A stretch of DNA of 34,434 nucleotides from Candidatus Peribacteraceae bacterium (GTDB lineage Bacteria > Patescibacteriota > Gracilibacteria > Peribacterales > Peribacteraceae). Position 1 is the stretch's first letter. Each line of letters starts with the position of its first letter. The DNA is taken from positions 1 through 34,434 of the forward strand of contig JASMHZ010000014.1 of assembly GCA_030750465.1 (NCBI GenBank), written 5' to 3'. Below are positions 14,631-23,351 of this stretch, in pieces. The translations under genes and the position numbers were made by a program. The notes beneath the pieces are model-generated. The model was not told where the DNA came from, searched no databases, and was given only the letters and a program-made list of their open reading frames with translations.

Positions 14631-17041
14631 ATCAAAAACCACTCGATATAACCGGCACGCATCTTGCAACGGGCAGAGCCCTGATGAAAATACTATATGG
14701 GTATATTGCATTCCTTGTTTACGTAATTATTGTAGCTTTGATGGGAGTGATGTTTTGGCTTACTGGAGGATTGCCGCCTCTTGCAATAGCATGTGCTCTG
14801 CTCTTTTTTCCTATTGTTGCATTTCACATGTTCCTGGAGCAGGCATTTTTACGAAGAGGTAAAAAGGTCAGGTGGAATACGCATGAAGCCGAACACCTTT
14901 CATACGCGTTAGTAAGAAGATTTCCTGATATGTCCAAAATCACTTTGCTGGATTTGGTTCAGGCATCCATAACCAGTCCGATAGGGAGATTTATTGTAAA
15001 AGAAATGGGCAAGGATCCAGATGAGTTTTTAAAGCGTGCTACTTTGCTTGTGGAAGCAGCCGAGGTTACGGATATAGAGAAGTTTGTAAAGGAGGGATAC
15101 AAGGCAATGAAGGAATGGGGTCGTTCGAGAATAGATTCAGGAGTAATACTTGCACTTCTTTTCAGAGATGAACAAGGATTCCGCGAGGAGCTTTTCGAAT
15201 CAGACTTGGAATTTAACGACGTGCTTGCTATCCTCAAGTGGGAGAGTTTCCATAGAAAGTTCGAAGATAAAGTTCCTTTTTGGTCAACAAAAGGACTACT
15301 TAGGACATTTGGCGGAGTTGGCAGGTCATGGGTAATGGGTTATACGGATGAGTTGGATAGACTTACTGATGATTTGAGTGAGCATGTTCTTTGGTCAGCT
15401 GAACGCCATGTTCGTATTCATGAGGATGAACAGAAACAAGCGATTCGGATTATAAATAAATCCAATCTTCATGATTTGCTGATAATGGGTCCAGTTGGCG
15501 TAGGAAAGAAAACGCTTGTGGAAAATATAGCATACTCGATTCGCAAGCATGAACGCGACGAGTCTAAGGCATATTCAAGAGTTTTGATGTTAAAGACAGC
15601 TGAACTTCTTTCCGGGACTGCAAACCCCGATGCGTTCCTGCTCCATGCTCTAAATGACGCAAAGAAGTCAGGAAGATTTATTCTGGTGATTCAGGATCTG
15701 GCGTTGATGCTTAAGTCAGGCGGAGAAAATATCCGTGGAATACTTTCGAAGTTTATCAGGGAAAAAGCAGTCCAACTTATTGGAATTATCAGTACAGAGG
15801 ATTACCACAGTTATCTAAAGAACGATCCGTCTTTGGATCAGTATTTTGAAAAGATGATCATAGAAGAACCGAGCGAAGAGGAAACAGTTTATGTTCTAAT
15901 GGAGCACACCTTTAGATTGCAGAAGGAAATTGGAGTACAAGTTACTTACAGCGCGCTCAAAAGTATCAAGCGCTTGTCGGAAAGGTACCTTGCCGGTATG
16001 TCATTCCCTGGAAAAGCTGTGTCAGTTTTGGAGGATGCAATGTTGCTTGCGAAGGATAAGAAGGATAAGTTTGTTAAGGAGAGCCATATTAGAGAGATAA
16101 TTTCACAAAAAGGAAGAGTTGATGTGACCGAGATGGATAAGGACGATAAGAAGAGAGTCTTGAATTTAGGAAATTCACTTAGAAAGAGAATAGTAGGACA
16201 AACGCGCGCGATAGATGCTTTGACCGGCACTCTTAAGCGTGCGGCTTTGGAAATACACGAGGGTACCAGGCCTCTTGGTACATTCTTATTCCTGGGATCA
16301 ACTGGTATAGGAAAAACGCATACTGCAAAGATCTTAGCTGATGAATACTTTGGATCTGCAGATAGCATGATACGTTTGGATATGAATGAGTATTCCACTC
16401 CAGACTCAGTTGCGGGAATTACAGGAGGAGGAGACGTAAGTTTTCTTGCGCGCCAAGTGCATGACAAGCCGTTCTCGCTGATACTTATGGACGAGATCGA
16501 GAAAGCACATCTAAATGTTTTGAACTTATTCCTTCAGATTCTTGATGAGGGACTTTTGATAGATCACAGCGGAGGAAAGACTGACTTTAGAAACACCATC
16601 ATCATCGCCACGTCTAATGCAGGCGCTCTGTTTGTTCGAGATGCAGCGATCAAAGGAACCAAGGTTGATACAGATGAATTTAAGCAAAGCATGATCGATC
16701 ACATCCTTAAGGCCGGTGCATTCTCTCCGGAGTTCATGAACCGTTTTGATGAAGTGATACTCTTCAATCCGCTCAGTAAAGAAGAGGCCAAACAAGTTGC
16801 AATACTTATGCTTGATAGCATCGTTAGAGAAATGAAGGAGAAGCGTGGCATCACTCTCAAGCTTGATGAGGAGGTCCTAAATGATTTGGTTGAAAAAGGA
16901 TACAGCGCAGAGTTTGGAGCGCGTGAAATGCGAAGGACGATTGTAGATACTATCGAGAATAGGCTGGCAGATTACATGCTGGAGAATGAAGTAAAGAGAG
17001 GGGAAGAGATTGTACTAAAAAAGGATGAGGATGGTAGTTAG
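14627..17041 (+). CDS. Membrane-anchored double-AAA+ Clp/Hsp100-type ATPase
   Basis: From the GTG at 14627, which shares GTGA with the upstream stop, the product is 804 residues. Two membrane helices at about 22-44 and 49-70 precede a Clp-N-like helical region (about 88-180). The first AAA domain has Walker A GPVGVGKKT (~287) but a degenerate Walker B, FILVIQDLALML, with Leu where the catalytic Glu should be. The second AAA domain has Walker A GSTGIGKT (~557), an intact Walker B LILMDEIEKAH (~618-628), sensor region ATSNAGA and FSPEFMNRFDEVILF. The segment between ATSNAGA and FSPEF is short and has no [LIV]-G-[FL] loop, the ClpP-docking signature. I infer a membrane-bound unfoldase or disaggregase that works without ClpP. 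A TTG start at 14567 is possible but would overlap the upstream gene by 64 bases. Confidence 0.85.
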   Translation: MNQKPLDITGTHLATGRALMKILYGYIAFLVYVIIVALMGVMFWLTGGLPPLAIACALLFFPIVAFHMFLEQAFLRRGKKVRWNTHEAEHLSYALVRRFPDMSKITLLDLVQASITSPIGRFIVKEMGKDPDEFLKRATLLVEAAEVTDIEKFVKEGYKAMKEWGRSRIDSGVILALLFRDEQGFREELFESDLEFNDVLAILKWESFHRKFEDKVPFWSTKGLLRTFGGVGRSWVMGYTDELDRLTDDLSEHVLWSAERHVRIHEDEQKQAIRIINKSNLHDLLIMGPVGVGKKTLVENIAYSIRKHERDESKAYSRVLMLKTAELLSGTANPDAFLLHALNDAKKSGRFILVIQDLALMLKSGGENIRGILSKFIREKAVQLIGIISTEDYHSYLKNDPSLDQYFEKMIIEEPSEEETVYVLMEHTFRLQKEIGVQVTYSALKSIKRLSERYLAGMSFPGKAVSVLEDAMLLAKDKKDKFVKESHIREIISQKGRVDVTEMDKDDKKRVLNLGNSLRKRIVGQTRAIDALTGTLKRAALEIHEGTRPLGTFLFLGSTGIGKTHTAKILADEYFGSADSMIRLDMNEYSTPDSVAGITGGGDVSFLARQVHDKPFSLILMDEIEKAHLNVLNLFLQILDEGLLIDHSGGKTDFRNTIIIATSNAGALFVRDAAIKGTKVDTDEFKQSMIDHILKAGAFSPEFMNRFDEVILFNPLSKEEAKQVAILMLDSIVREMKEKRGITLKLDEEVLNDLVEKGYSAEFGAREMRRTIVDTIENRLADYMLENEVKRGEEIVLKKDEDGS

Positions 17042-17043
17042 TG

Positions 17044-17147
17044 TGTTGGGAGTCACGGGTCACGGGTCACGGGTCGCGCGACTCGCGACTATTCTTTACG
17101 CCAATAATGTTCCAAGAAGTACGGTGAGTGACTCGTGACTCCCAACA
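17044..17147. repeat. Palindromic dispersed element, TGTTGGGAGTCACGGGTCAC family, copy 1
   Basis: Perfect 14-bp ends TGTTGGGAGTCACG/CGTGACTCCCAACA. The left arm reiterates GGGTCAC with a 7-base period. It begins 2 bases after the ATPase stop and fills the convergent gap to groEL, so it may double as a terminator. Copy 2 is at 28534-28659. Confidence 0.85.
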
Positions 17148-17177
17148 GTTCTGATGACTTTCACCAAGTCAGTGGTT

Positions 17178-18815
17178 TCACATCATTCCTCCCATTCCTC
17201 CCATTCCGCCATCCGGCATTGCGGGCATGGCAGGCTCTTCCTTTGGAATTTCCGTAATAGCAACCTCCAACGTCAGGAACATTGATGCGACTGATGCTGC
17301 GTTTTCCAGAGCGGAGCGGGTTACTTTCTTTGGATCGATAACCATCGCTTTTACAAGATCTTCGTACTTGTCGGTTAAAACATTGTAACCTTCGTTGCCC
17401 TTTGCCTTCTTTACTTTATCCAGAACAACGTCGCCTGCAACTCCTGCATTTTCTGCAATAGTTCTGGTTGGTGCAGTAAGAGCGTTTTTAACAATATCGA
17501 CTCCTATCGCTTCATCCTCATCATCAGTCTTCACTGTATCCAAAACTTCCAGTGCGCGAATATAAGCTGTGCCTCCTCCGGGAACTATTCCTTCATCGGC
17601 TGCTGCGCGAGTTGCTTGCAAGGCATCCTCTACTCTGTGCTGTTTTTCCTTCTGTTCAACTTCCGTAGCGGCTCCGACTTTTATAACTGCAACTCCACCC
17701 GAAAGCTTCGCAAGCCTCTCCTGAAGTTTCTCTTTATCAAAGTCAGATGAGGTTGTATCAAGCGCAGCTTTGATCTGTCCAATTCTTGCTTCGATATCAT
17801 CCTTATTTCCCCCGCCGTCGATAATTAGCGAATTATCCTTATCGGCAACCACTCTTCGCGCTGTTCCCAGATCTTCAACAGTCGCGTTTTCTAGTTTAAG
17901 GCCGACTTCCTCCGAAATTACTCGTCCTCCCGTAAGAGCTGCAATATCTTTGAGCATGTCTTTTCTTCTATCGCCGAATGCGGGAGCTTTTATGGCTAGT
18001 GCTGAGAATGTTCCCCTAAGTTTATTTACAACCAAAGTCGCAAGAGCTTCTCCTTCAACGTTTTCTGAAATTATCACAATCTCTTTCTTTCCTTTCTGGG
18101 CAAGTCCTTCAAGTAACGGAAGGATGTCCTGAATTGATCCGATCTTGCTGTCTGTAATCAGAATGTAAGGGTCTTCGAAGACAGCCTCCATCTTTGCAGT
18201 ATCTGTAACAAAGTAAGGAGAGATGTATCCGTTATCAAACTGCATTCCTTCTACGTACTCTTTCTCTAGTCCAAGCGTTTGACCTGCTTCAACTGTAACA
18301 ACACCATCTTTACCTGCCTGCTCTATTACTTCTGCAATAGTATCGCCTACCTCAGGATCTTGTGCAGAAATGTTTGCAACCGCTGCATACTCCTCTTTTT
18401 TAGATACGTCTTTCTTCATATCCTCGAGCTTCTCGACAATCGCTTTTACTGCTTTATCAATTCCGCGCTTCATAGAGATTGCATTAACTCCGGAGCTAAC
18501 GTGCTTCAGTCCTTCTTCCATAATTGCGTGCGCTAGAACCGTAGCAGTTGTGGTTCCATCACCCGCGGCATCATTGGTTTTGGTTGCAGCTTCGCGAACG
18601 AGTTGAGCACCCACATTTTCGAACGGATCTTCGAGTTCGACTTCTTTCGCAACAGAGACACCATCCTTGGTAACAGTAGGACCTCCGAATTTCTTTTCGA
18701 TAACAGCGTTGCGCCCCTTAGGGCCCATTGTGGATTTAACTGCGTTTGTAAGTTGGATAACTCCGGCGAAGACTTTTTCGCGTGCTTCAGTTGAGAATAA
18801 GAGTTGTTTGGCCAT
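17178..18815 (-). CDS. groL: Chaperonin GroEL
   Basis: The 60-kDa chaperonin subunit, which forms double heptameric rings that fold proteins with ATP and GroES. The 545-residue protein starts [18 protein letters not shown] and contains the nucleotide-binding [24 protein letters not shown] with the catalytic Asp, [11 protein letters not shown], and the C-terminal [10 protein letters not shown] tail. Length is normal. It lies 38 bases downstream of groES in the same orientation with no promoter or terminator seen in between, only AT-rich GAAAATTGAAAAT-type words; it is most likely co-transcribed and CIRCE-controlled. No Shine-Dalgarno precedes the ATG. Confidence 0.98.
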   Translation of the reverse strand: MAKQLLFSTEAREKVFAGVIQLTNAVKSTMGPKGRNAVIEKKFGGPTVTKDGVSVAKEVELEDPFENVGAQLVREAATKTNDAAGDGTTTATVLAHAIMEEGLKHVSSGVNAISMKRGIDKAVKAIVEKLEDMKKDVSKKEEYAAVANISAQDPEVGDTIAEVIEQAGKDGVVTVEAGQTLGLEKEYVEGMQFDNGYISPYFVTDTAKMEAVFEDPYILITDSKIGSIQDILPLLEGLAQKGKKEIVIISENVEGEALATLVVNKLRGTFSALAIKAPAFGDRRKDMLKDIAALTGGRVISEEVGLKLENATVEDLGTARRVVADKDNSLIIDGGGNKDDIEARIGQIKAALDTTSSDFDKEKLQERLAKLSGGVAVIKVGAATEVEQKEKQHRVEDALQATRAAADEGIVPGGGTAYIRALEVLDTVKTDDEDEAIGVDIVKNALTAPTRTIAENAGVAGDVVLDKVKKAKGNEGYNVLTDKYEDLVKAMVIDPKKVTRSALENAASVASMFLTLEVAITEIPKEEPAMPAMPDGGMGGMGGMM

Positions 18816-18853
18816 AATAGAAAAATGGAAAATTGAAAATGGTAAATTGAAAA

Positions 18854-19183
18854 TTAAACGACTTTTCCGAGGACTGAGTCGAGATGAAGGACTTTAACTT
18901 CGATATCTTTGCCTTCTGTGGACTTGAGTTTGACGTCATCTCCTGCGTATTTGCCGAAGAGGACTTTGTCTCCGACCTTAAGGAATGCGGAAGGATCGGC
19001 GCAGTCTTTGCCTACTCCTCCTTTACCAATAGCGATAACCATTCCTTCGGAGGGCTTCTCTTTATTCGCAGTATCAGGTATTACAATACCGGAAGCTGTA
19101 ACTTCTTCGGCTTCAAGAGGCATTATCACCACTCGATCGCCAAGGGGTTCGATTTTTACTGCAAGTTGAGGGATATCGGACAT
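18854..19183 (-). CDS. groS: Co-chaperonin GroES
   Basis: GroES caps the GroEL ring. The 109-residue protein contains [39 protein letters not shown], with the mobile loop around TASGIVIPD, then [25 protein letters not shown] and [16 protein letters not shown]. The N-terminus ([10 protein letters not shown]) is about seven residues longer than usual and the C-terminus slightly extended. It is the first gene of the groESL operon, preceded by a ~90-base leader with a strong hairpin, a CIRCE operator and a sigma70-type promoter. No Shine-Dalgarno is visible before the ATG. Confidence 0.97.
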   Translation of the reverse strand: MSDIPQLAVKIEPLGDRVVIMPLEAEEVTASGIVIPDTANKEKPSEGMVIAIGKGGVGKDCADPSAFLKVGDKVLFGKYAGDDVKLKSTEGKDIEVKVLHLDSVLGKVV

Positions 19184-19219
19184 AATAGATGTAGTAATGG
19201 AATATTGGAATAATGAGTC

Positions 19220-19275
19220 GACTGATAATGGCGGCGTAGTTAATCCATTGGATTAACGAAGCCGTATTAGCAGTC
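19220..19275 (-). promoter_or_regulatory. Large 5'-terminal stem-loop in the groESL leader
   Basis: The minus-strand RNA can fold as an imperfect 56-base palindrome: outer GACTGcTAAT/ATTAtCAGTC and inner GTTAATCC-(AAT)-GGATTAAC (19239-19257). The predicted start site near 19272 would place it at the very 5' end of the mRNA. It shares its first bases with the CIRCE half-site. Role is inferred: mRNA stability or heat sensing. Confidence 0.6.
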
Positions 19276-19293
19276 GGTATTCTAGAGTGCTAA
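19267..19293. promoter_or_regulatory. CIRCE operator (HrcA binding site)
   Basis: TTAGCAGTC at 19267-19275, a 9-base spacer, GAGTGCTAA at 19285-19293. The consensus is TTAGCACTC-N9-GAGTGCTAA, so there is a single mismatch. It overlaps the groES promoter. HrcA repression is established knowledge for this site; hrcA itself is not in the window. Confidence 0.93.
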
Positions 19294-19306
19294 GAAGTTG
19301 AGTCAA
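19279..19306 (-). promoter_or_regulatory. groESL promoter
   Basis: On the minus strand TTGACT (19301-19306), a 16-base spacer and TAGAAT (19279-19284); the -10 sits inside the CIRCE spacer. The leader to groES is about 90 bases, unlike most genes here. Confidence 0.7.
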
Positions 19307-19398
19307 GAGAAAGAAGTTGTAATTTTCTTGATGAATACGGAATTATGATATTGTTGGTTTCCTGTCTGCCCAGAGCGGTTGGGAATAGCGATAAATAA

Positions 19399-19427
19399 TT
19401 CAAAATAAAGTTTTATTTCTGTATCAT
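19399..19427 (+). promoter_or_regulatory. Promoter of the lipoprotein gene at 19436
   Basis: TTCAAA, a 17-base spacer, TATCAT at 19422-19427; the -10 ends 8 bases before the ATG. Confidence 0.5.
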
Positions 19428-19435
19428 CTCTTCCC

Positions 19436-20125
19436 ATGAAAAAATCATTTCTAATAATCGGATTATCAGTTTTGCTGGTTGGTTGTAATCAGGAAGGGTC
19501 TCAAGCTCCCAAGGGGACTTCGTATACTAATGAAGAAGCGGGGTTTAAGCTTACGTTTCCGGAAGGAGTTGAATTGCTTGAACCTGAGCACTTGGTTCCA
19601 AGTTCAACTGGAAGCATTGCACTTGCCGTCAGAGTTGACTCTGTAGATGCACTTGAGGAAGCCGGTTTGTATTCCAAAAGAATGGCAGAAGAGGTTATGA
19701 AGAATCTGGGAAAAGGAGAACTGGGTCCCGGTCTTGATTTTGAAGAAGAGAAATCAGAAAAAATTGTATCTCTTGGCAAACTAAATGCGAGGGAAGGAAT
19801 GATTTTTGCACGGTTTGAAATTTGTGATGTTACGTTTGAGCGTATTTTGGTTTTTTATCCCAAAAAAAATGATAAGACATATCAGGTTGTTCTTAATCTA
19901 AGCATGCCGGATGAGAAAATGATCGAAGCTTTCCCGGCTTACTTCCATAAAGACTCAGCGAATTGTGGAGATGAACTGGTTTGGATTCAGCAGGCAGAGA
20001 CAGGCGAGAACATGAGGATCTTCAGCAAGTTCCATCATTATGAAGTAATGGCTAATGAGCATCCTCTCATCAAGGAATGGAATGGAGCGTTTAAAGAAAT
20101 TAAAGAAAGCATCAAGTTCAATTGA
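19436..20125 (+). CDS. Lipoprotein of unknown function
   Basis: The 229-residue protein begins MKKSFLIIGLSVLLVGC, with lipobox LVGC. The mature part has an early motif YTNEEAGFKLTFPEGVELLEP, the kind of amphipathic strand-turn seen at the start of many small extracytoplasmic domains, and then mixed alpha/beta sequence with two cysteines (EICDV, ANCGDE). No confident family is assigned. It is monocistronic: its own promoter lies upstream and a tRNA gene starts 33 bases downstream. Probably membrane-tethered and facing out. Confidence 0.75.
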   Translation: MKKSFLIIGLSVLLVGCNQEGSQAPKGTSYTNEEAGFKLTFPEGVELLEPEHLVPSSTGSIALAVRVDSVDALEEAGLYSKRMAEEVMKNLGKGELGPGLDFEEEKSEKIVSLGKLNAREGMIFARFEICDVTFERILVFYPKKNDKTYQVVLNLSMPDEKMIEAFPAYFHKDSANCGDELVWIQQAETGENMRIFSKFHHYEVMANEHPLIKEWNGAFKEIKESIKFN

Positions 20126-20158
20126 TTAAAATTCGCGGATAATCGATAATTTAGACGT

Positions 20159-20244
20159 GCCGACGTGGCGGAATGGTAGACGCGCACGCTTCAGAAGCGT
20201 GTAGGAGCAATCCTGTGAGAGTTCAAGTCTCTCCGTCGGCACCA
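20159..20244 (+). tRNA. tRNA-Leu(CAG)
   Basis: The acceptor stem GCCGACG pairs with CGTCGGC, then A and an encoded CCA (20242-20244). The anticodon stem-loop is CACGC-TTCAGAA-GCGTG, anticodon CAG. A class II variable arm (TAGGAGCAATCCTG) and a T arm GAGAGTTCAAGTCTCTC are present. 86 nt. Confidence 0.95.
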
Positions 20245-20268
20245 ATAACACAAATTAGTAAAATCATG

Positions 20269-20274
20269 TAAAAT
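20269..20274 (+). promoter_or_regulatory. -10 box of the O-antigen-ligase-like gene
   Basis: TAAAAT ending 8 bases before the ATG at 20283, immediately after the tRNA gene. Confidence 0.45.
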
Positions 20275-20282
20275 GATTTCAT

Positions 20283-22286
20283 ATGGAAGACCCTCTTCCA
20301 AAACGTTTACGCGCAATCATCAAGAAGGTTTCAGCTTGGCCTTGGGTCACGATCTGCGAAAGGTCAGTTTTGGGATTTCTGGTGTTTGCTCTGCTTTGGA
20401 AAGGAGGAAAGAGTTTGGAAGCGACGTGGTTGCTGACAGGTTTAGCTTGGCTTTGCACATACGTTTACTGGGCAAGCCAGAAAAAGAAATCGGATGAAGA
20501 TCCTGTACCTGCAAGCATATGGATTCTTTTGATGCTCTTTATAGTCTGGACGATATTAAGTTTTGCATTTTCCTCAACAAAAAACTATGGGTTGGATGAG
20601 GTTTTTAGAACTGCAAGCCTAGCTTTGGTATTTTTATGGACGTGCAGATTTACTAGCGGCAAAGAAGGGAAAGCATTCTTACAGAATTTGGTTAAGTTCA
20701 TTGTTATAGGAACTTTGATTGCCGGACTAATCGGATTATTCGTTTACATCTTCCAGCCCGTAAACAGGTTTGTCGGAACTTTCTTTGATTATAGATTCCA
20801 TACAGACTACTGGCCCAACGCTTGGGCGGATTGGCTTTTGATTGCGTGGCCGTTGATTGCGTTATGGGTTGTAAAAGAGAAGAGGATGATTCCGATGCTG
20901 CTTAGATCTCTTGTACTTGGACTTGTAATTGGTTTTTTGCTTCTAAGCTATTCGCGCGGGGCAATAATTGCATTTACAGGACAGCTTGTACTTTGGTTGC
21001 TCTGGACGGTCCTTATATATTGGAAGAAGAGCAGTTTCGAGTGGAAGAATGTTTCAATACGCGCAGGAATGATTTTACTTACTTCAGTCTTTGTTTTTTC
21101 TTGTGCAAACATAGTTCGTTCACAGCTTTTTCCGGTACAACCAATTACGGAAAAAATTTCTTTTACTGCCGCAGAAGGCTCGTCCTCGGTTTCCGAACGT
21201 TCTGAATTTTGGAAACAGTCTCTGTTTTTATCTCTCAAGCGTCCGGTACTCGGATGGGGTCCTTACAGCTTTCGTTTCGTACAACCGAAACTTCAAACCA
21301 GTATTCGTGCAACTTCCGATCATCCGCACAATGTGATCCTCAAGCTTTCGATGGAGAGAGGAATAATTGCCGCCTTTCTTTTCTTAAGCATTTTAGTCAC
21401 AATTCTTTATGCGTCAGTTAATAAAATTTCAGCTAAGCCCAATGTTCCCGTTTTAGGATTTTCTCTGATTGCTGTTGCAGGCCTTTTGTCCCACAGTTTG
21501 ATTGATTACAACCTGCAGTTTGTATCTGTTTCGATGCTGCTTTGGATCTTGCTTGCAGTACTAATGGCCGAAAGTAAACGTAAGAAAAGTATCGTATTGA
21601 ATAAAAAGATAGTACGGACATTTGAGGTTCTGTTAGCCTCAATTGTACTAATAGTAGCCGTTTTTGAAGCAGAAGGAATTGTCATATCTTCTGTTGGCAG
21701 ACATCTTGAGGCCAGAGGGGAAGCTGAGCGTGCTCTTCTTTGGTACGACAAAGCAAATCCTCAGATAATAAGCAGAGATATGCACCTTAGCCGTGCAAAT
21801 ATATTGTACGGACAAAAGCGCTTTGCAGAAGCACAAAACGCACTTGATGATTACATGAAGGTAAACAATGAGGATTATAGAGGTTGGAAGATAAGAGGGG
21901 ATATATTTCGTTCCCAAAGAGAGGTTGATTCTGCACTTGAGTCATACGAAAAGGCTCTTTCATTCGGAGGCAGATTTAATGATTTCGGTATAACCAGATC
22001 AAAAACAGAGCTTATGATAGATTCGGAAAGATGGGACGATCTTGCTCTGGTAAAGGAAGATACAATTGGGCTTATGAAGACGTATGTGGATGCGGTTGAG
22101 AGTAATACTCACTTCATAGCCTTATCGCCGAATGTGGAGGATGTGATAGATTTGGCGAATCGATTCTCTCTTATATACACAAGAAGGGAGCGCCCGATGT
22201 TCGAAGTTCTTGCCGCTCGTGCAGATCATCATTCGCAGGTGGAGAGGGCGAGGATCGAGGCGAGAAGTCCTGGATATCTCTGGTAG
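20283..22286 (+). CDS. O-antigen ligase/polymerase-like membrane protein with C-terminal TPR
   Basis: The 667-residue protein has about ten to twelve membrane segments in residues 25-470. The Wzy_C/WaaL-type core is visible: LLLSYSRGAIIAF, a periplasmic loop, then SERSEFWKQSLFLSLKRPVLGWGPYSF and SDHPHNVILKLSMERG with the conserved His. Members transfer or polymerise lipid-linked glycans at the outer face of the membrane. After the last helix come TPR-like units (about 490-600: AERALLWYDKANPQ, RFAEAQNALDDYMKVN, EVDSALESYEKALSFG), a fusion common in bacterial homologues. Substrate is unknown; a surface glycan is inferred. The start is supported by the -10 at 20269. Confidence 0.82.
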   Translation: MEDPLPKRLRAIIKKVSAWPWVTICERSVLGFLVFALLWKGGKSLEATWLLTGLAWLCTYVYWASQKKKSDEDPVPASIWILLMLFIVWTILSFAFSSTKNYGLDEVFRTASLALVFLWTCRFTSGKEGKAFLQNLVKFIVIGTLIAGLIGLFVYIFQPVNRFVGTFFDYRFHTDYWPNAWADWLLIAWPLIALWVVKEKRMIPMLLRSLVLGLVIGFLLLSYSRGAIIAFTGQLVLWLLWTVLIYWKKSSFEWKNVSIRAGMILLTSVFVFSCANIVRSQLFPVQPITEKISFTAAEGSSSVSERSEFWKQSLFLSLKRPVLGWGPYSFRFVQPKLQTSIRATSDHPHNVILKLSMERGIIAAFLFLSILVTILYASVNKISAKPNVPVLGFSLIAVAGLLSHSLIDYNLQFVSVSMLLWILLAVLMAESKRKKSIVLNKKIVRTFEVLLASIVLIVAVFEAEGIVISSVGRHLEARGEAERALLWYDKANPQIISRDMHLSRANILYGQKRFAEAQNALDDYMKVNNEDYRGWKIRGDIFRSQREVDSALESYEKALSFGGRFNDFGITRSKTELMIDSERWDDLALVKEDTIGLMKTYVDAVESNTHFIALSPNVEDVIDLANRFSLIYTRRERPMFEVLAARADHHSQVERARIEARSPGYLW

Positions 22287-22290
22287 AAAT

Positions 22291-22385
22291 GAAAGGAGGC
22301 AAAGGGTAAAAAAGAGTCAAAGGATACAAAGGAGTTTATAAATGAGCATTATCTCTTTTATCTCCTTTTACTCCTTTTTCTCTTT
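22291..22385. repeat. Palindromic dispersed element, AAAGGAG type
   Basis: The left arm reiterates AAAGGAGGC, AAAGGGTAA, AAAGGATAC, AAAGGAG; the right arm is pyrimidine-rich (CTCCTTTTACTCCTTTTTCTC). It begins 4 bases after the stop of the preceding gene and ends just before the next gene's -10. Confidence 0.75.
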
Positions 22386-22388
22386 ATA

Positions 22389-22394
22389 TATAAT
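22389..22394 (+). promoter_or_regulatory. -10 box of the lipoprotein gene at 22404
   Basis: TATAAT ending 9 bases before the ATG. Confidence 0.55.
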
Positions 22395-22403
22395 TTGCTT
22401 CTC

Positions 22404-22916
22404 ATGAGAAAAATCTTAATACTAATCATTCCATTACTTCTAATAAGTTGCGGCAAGTCCGACAAAGTAAAACTCTCTGAACAGTCGATAGGCGAAGAAG
22501 CATTCAGGTATTTGATGCCGGGCAAGGATGGCATAGTTCATCCCAAGCATGGCAAGGAAGTTTGGTTTGCGTATGGTGCAATGAGTGGTACAGAAAACAC
22601 TCCGGCTAACGGGGTTGTGCAAGGTTATGTATATGAGGATGGCACTAATATTATCACAATGCATTTGAATGTTTTGCCTGCAAGAGAAGGTTCATTTTAT
22701 GAAGCTTGGTTCATTGGTCAGGGCGATACTGAGCCGTTGCCGGCTGGGCACTTAAAAAATCACTTCGGCGACGCCAGACATCAGTTGCAGTATAAAACTG
22801 AAGATGACATCAGAAAATTTGAAAAGGTTCATGTTACGCTAGAGCTGGACGATGGGAATCCTCGGATGTCGGAGGGGCTGGTTGCTGAGGGGCAACTTCG
22901 TCATGTGAATCGTTAG
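22404..22916 (+). CDS. Lipoprotein with anti-sigma-K (RskA C-terminal)-like domain
   Basis: The 170-residue protein begins MRKILILIIPLLLISC (lipobox LISC). The body reads GVVQGYVYEDGTNIITMHLNVLPAREGSFYEAWFIGQGD ... LPAGHL ... VHVTLELDDGNPRMSEGLVAEGQL, resembling the extracytoplasmic beta domain found at the C-terminus of RskA-type proteins (the L-P pattern before a Y-x-A/L-W strand and V-x-V-T-L-E near the end). There is no sigma-binding domain, so a regulatory role is not implied. The last 83 bases overlap a convergent gene on the other strand. The ATG at 22404 is preferred to a TTG at 22395 that overlaps the -10. Confidence 0.72.
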   Translation: MRKILILIIPLLLISCGKSDKVKLSEQSIGEEAFRYLMPGKDGIVHPKHGKEVWFAYGAMSGTENTPANGVVQGYVYEDGTNIITMHLNVLPAREGSFYEAWFIGQGDTEPLPAGHLKNHFGDARHQLQYKTEDDIRKFEKVHVTLELDDGNPRMSEGLVAEGQLRHVNR

Positions 22917-23298
22917 CTGGTTCAGGGAAAGGAAATTCAATGCGTTGTTCTTCGCAAAATCTTGCAAGTATGCTTGTGCTTAGATCAACAGTTGCTTCTG
23001 TAGAAGAGTCTTTTGAAACACTTCCGTCTTCAACTTTTGTTCTCCATTTTTCAATTAGCGTAAGGAGTGCATCGCCTCTGCATCTTTCAGCAACTTCCTC
23101 TATCCGACCTGCACTCAGTGTTGAAGCATTCGTTACAAGTGTTGATCCATTATTTTGGACTTCTGTGAAACATGCCATATGTGAGTTTGTTGCGCCGATA
23201 AGTAATCTCAGTCTGGCTTCTGCGTCCGGATTATCTCCTACTCTAATTTGTCGACTGTCTAAAGTTATAGGTGTCATTAATTCTGCGTGTGTAGTCAT
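22834..23298 (-). CDS. Unknown soluble protein
   Basis: A 154-residue protein, acidic and hydrophilic, with a predicted alpha-helical core (IEEVAERCRGDALLTLIEKWRTKVED; LSTSILARFCEEQRIEF) and a Pro-rich tail (APQQPAPPTSE). No signal peptide, membrane helix or known family is recognised. Its composition is far more protein-like than the opposite-strand frame at 22940-23359. The tail overlaps the convergent lipoprotein gene by 83 bases. Upstream lies a possible attenuator: a terminator at 23328-23351 and a competing 9-bp pairing. Confidence 0.6.
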   Translation of the reverse strand: MTTHAELMTPITLDSRQIRVGDNPDAEARLRLLIGATNSHMACFTEVQNNGSTLVTNASTLSAGRIEEVAERCRGDALLTLIEKWRTKVEDGSVSKDSSTEATVDLSTSILARFCEEQRIEFPFPEPANDSHDEVAPQQPAPPTSEDSHRPALA

Positions 23299-23327
23299 TG
23301 GAGTAGTTGGTAAGGAAATAAATATAC

Positions 23328-23351
23328 AAAAAAACCTCGCGATTTACGAGG
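23328..23351 (-). terminator. Intrinsic terminator, possibly an attenuator
   Basis: On the minus strand: CCTCG, a 7-base loop, CGAGG, then seven U (23334-23328). It lies 30 bases upstream of the gene starting at 23298, so it ends transcripts coming from further upstream (the small gene at 23614) or attenuates the downstream gene. Confidence 0.65.

Noticed and set aside
15946-16467. 173-residue minus-strand frame
   Set aside because: A shadow of the second AAA domain of the Clp-type ATPase.
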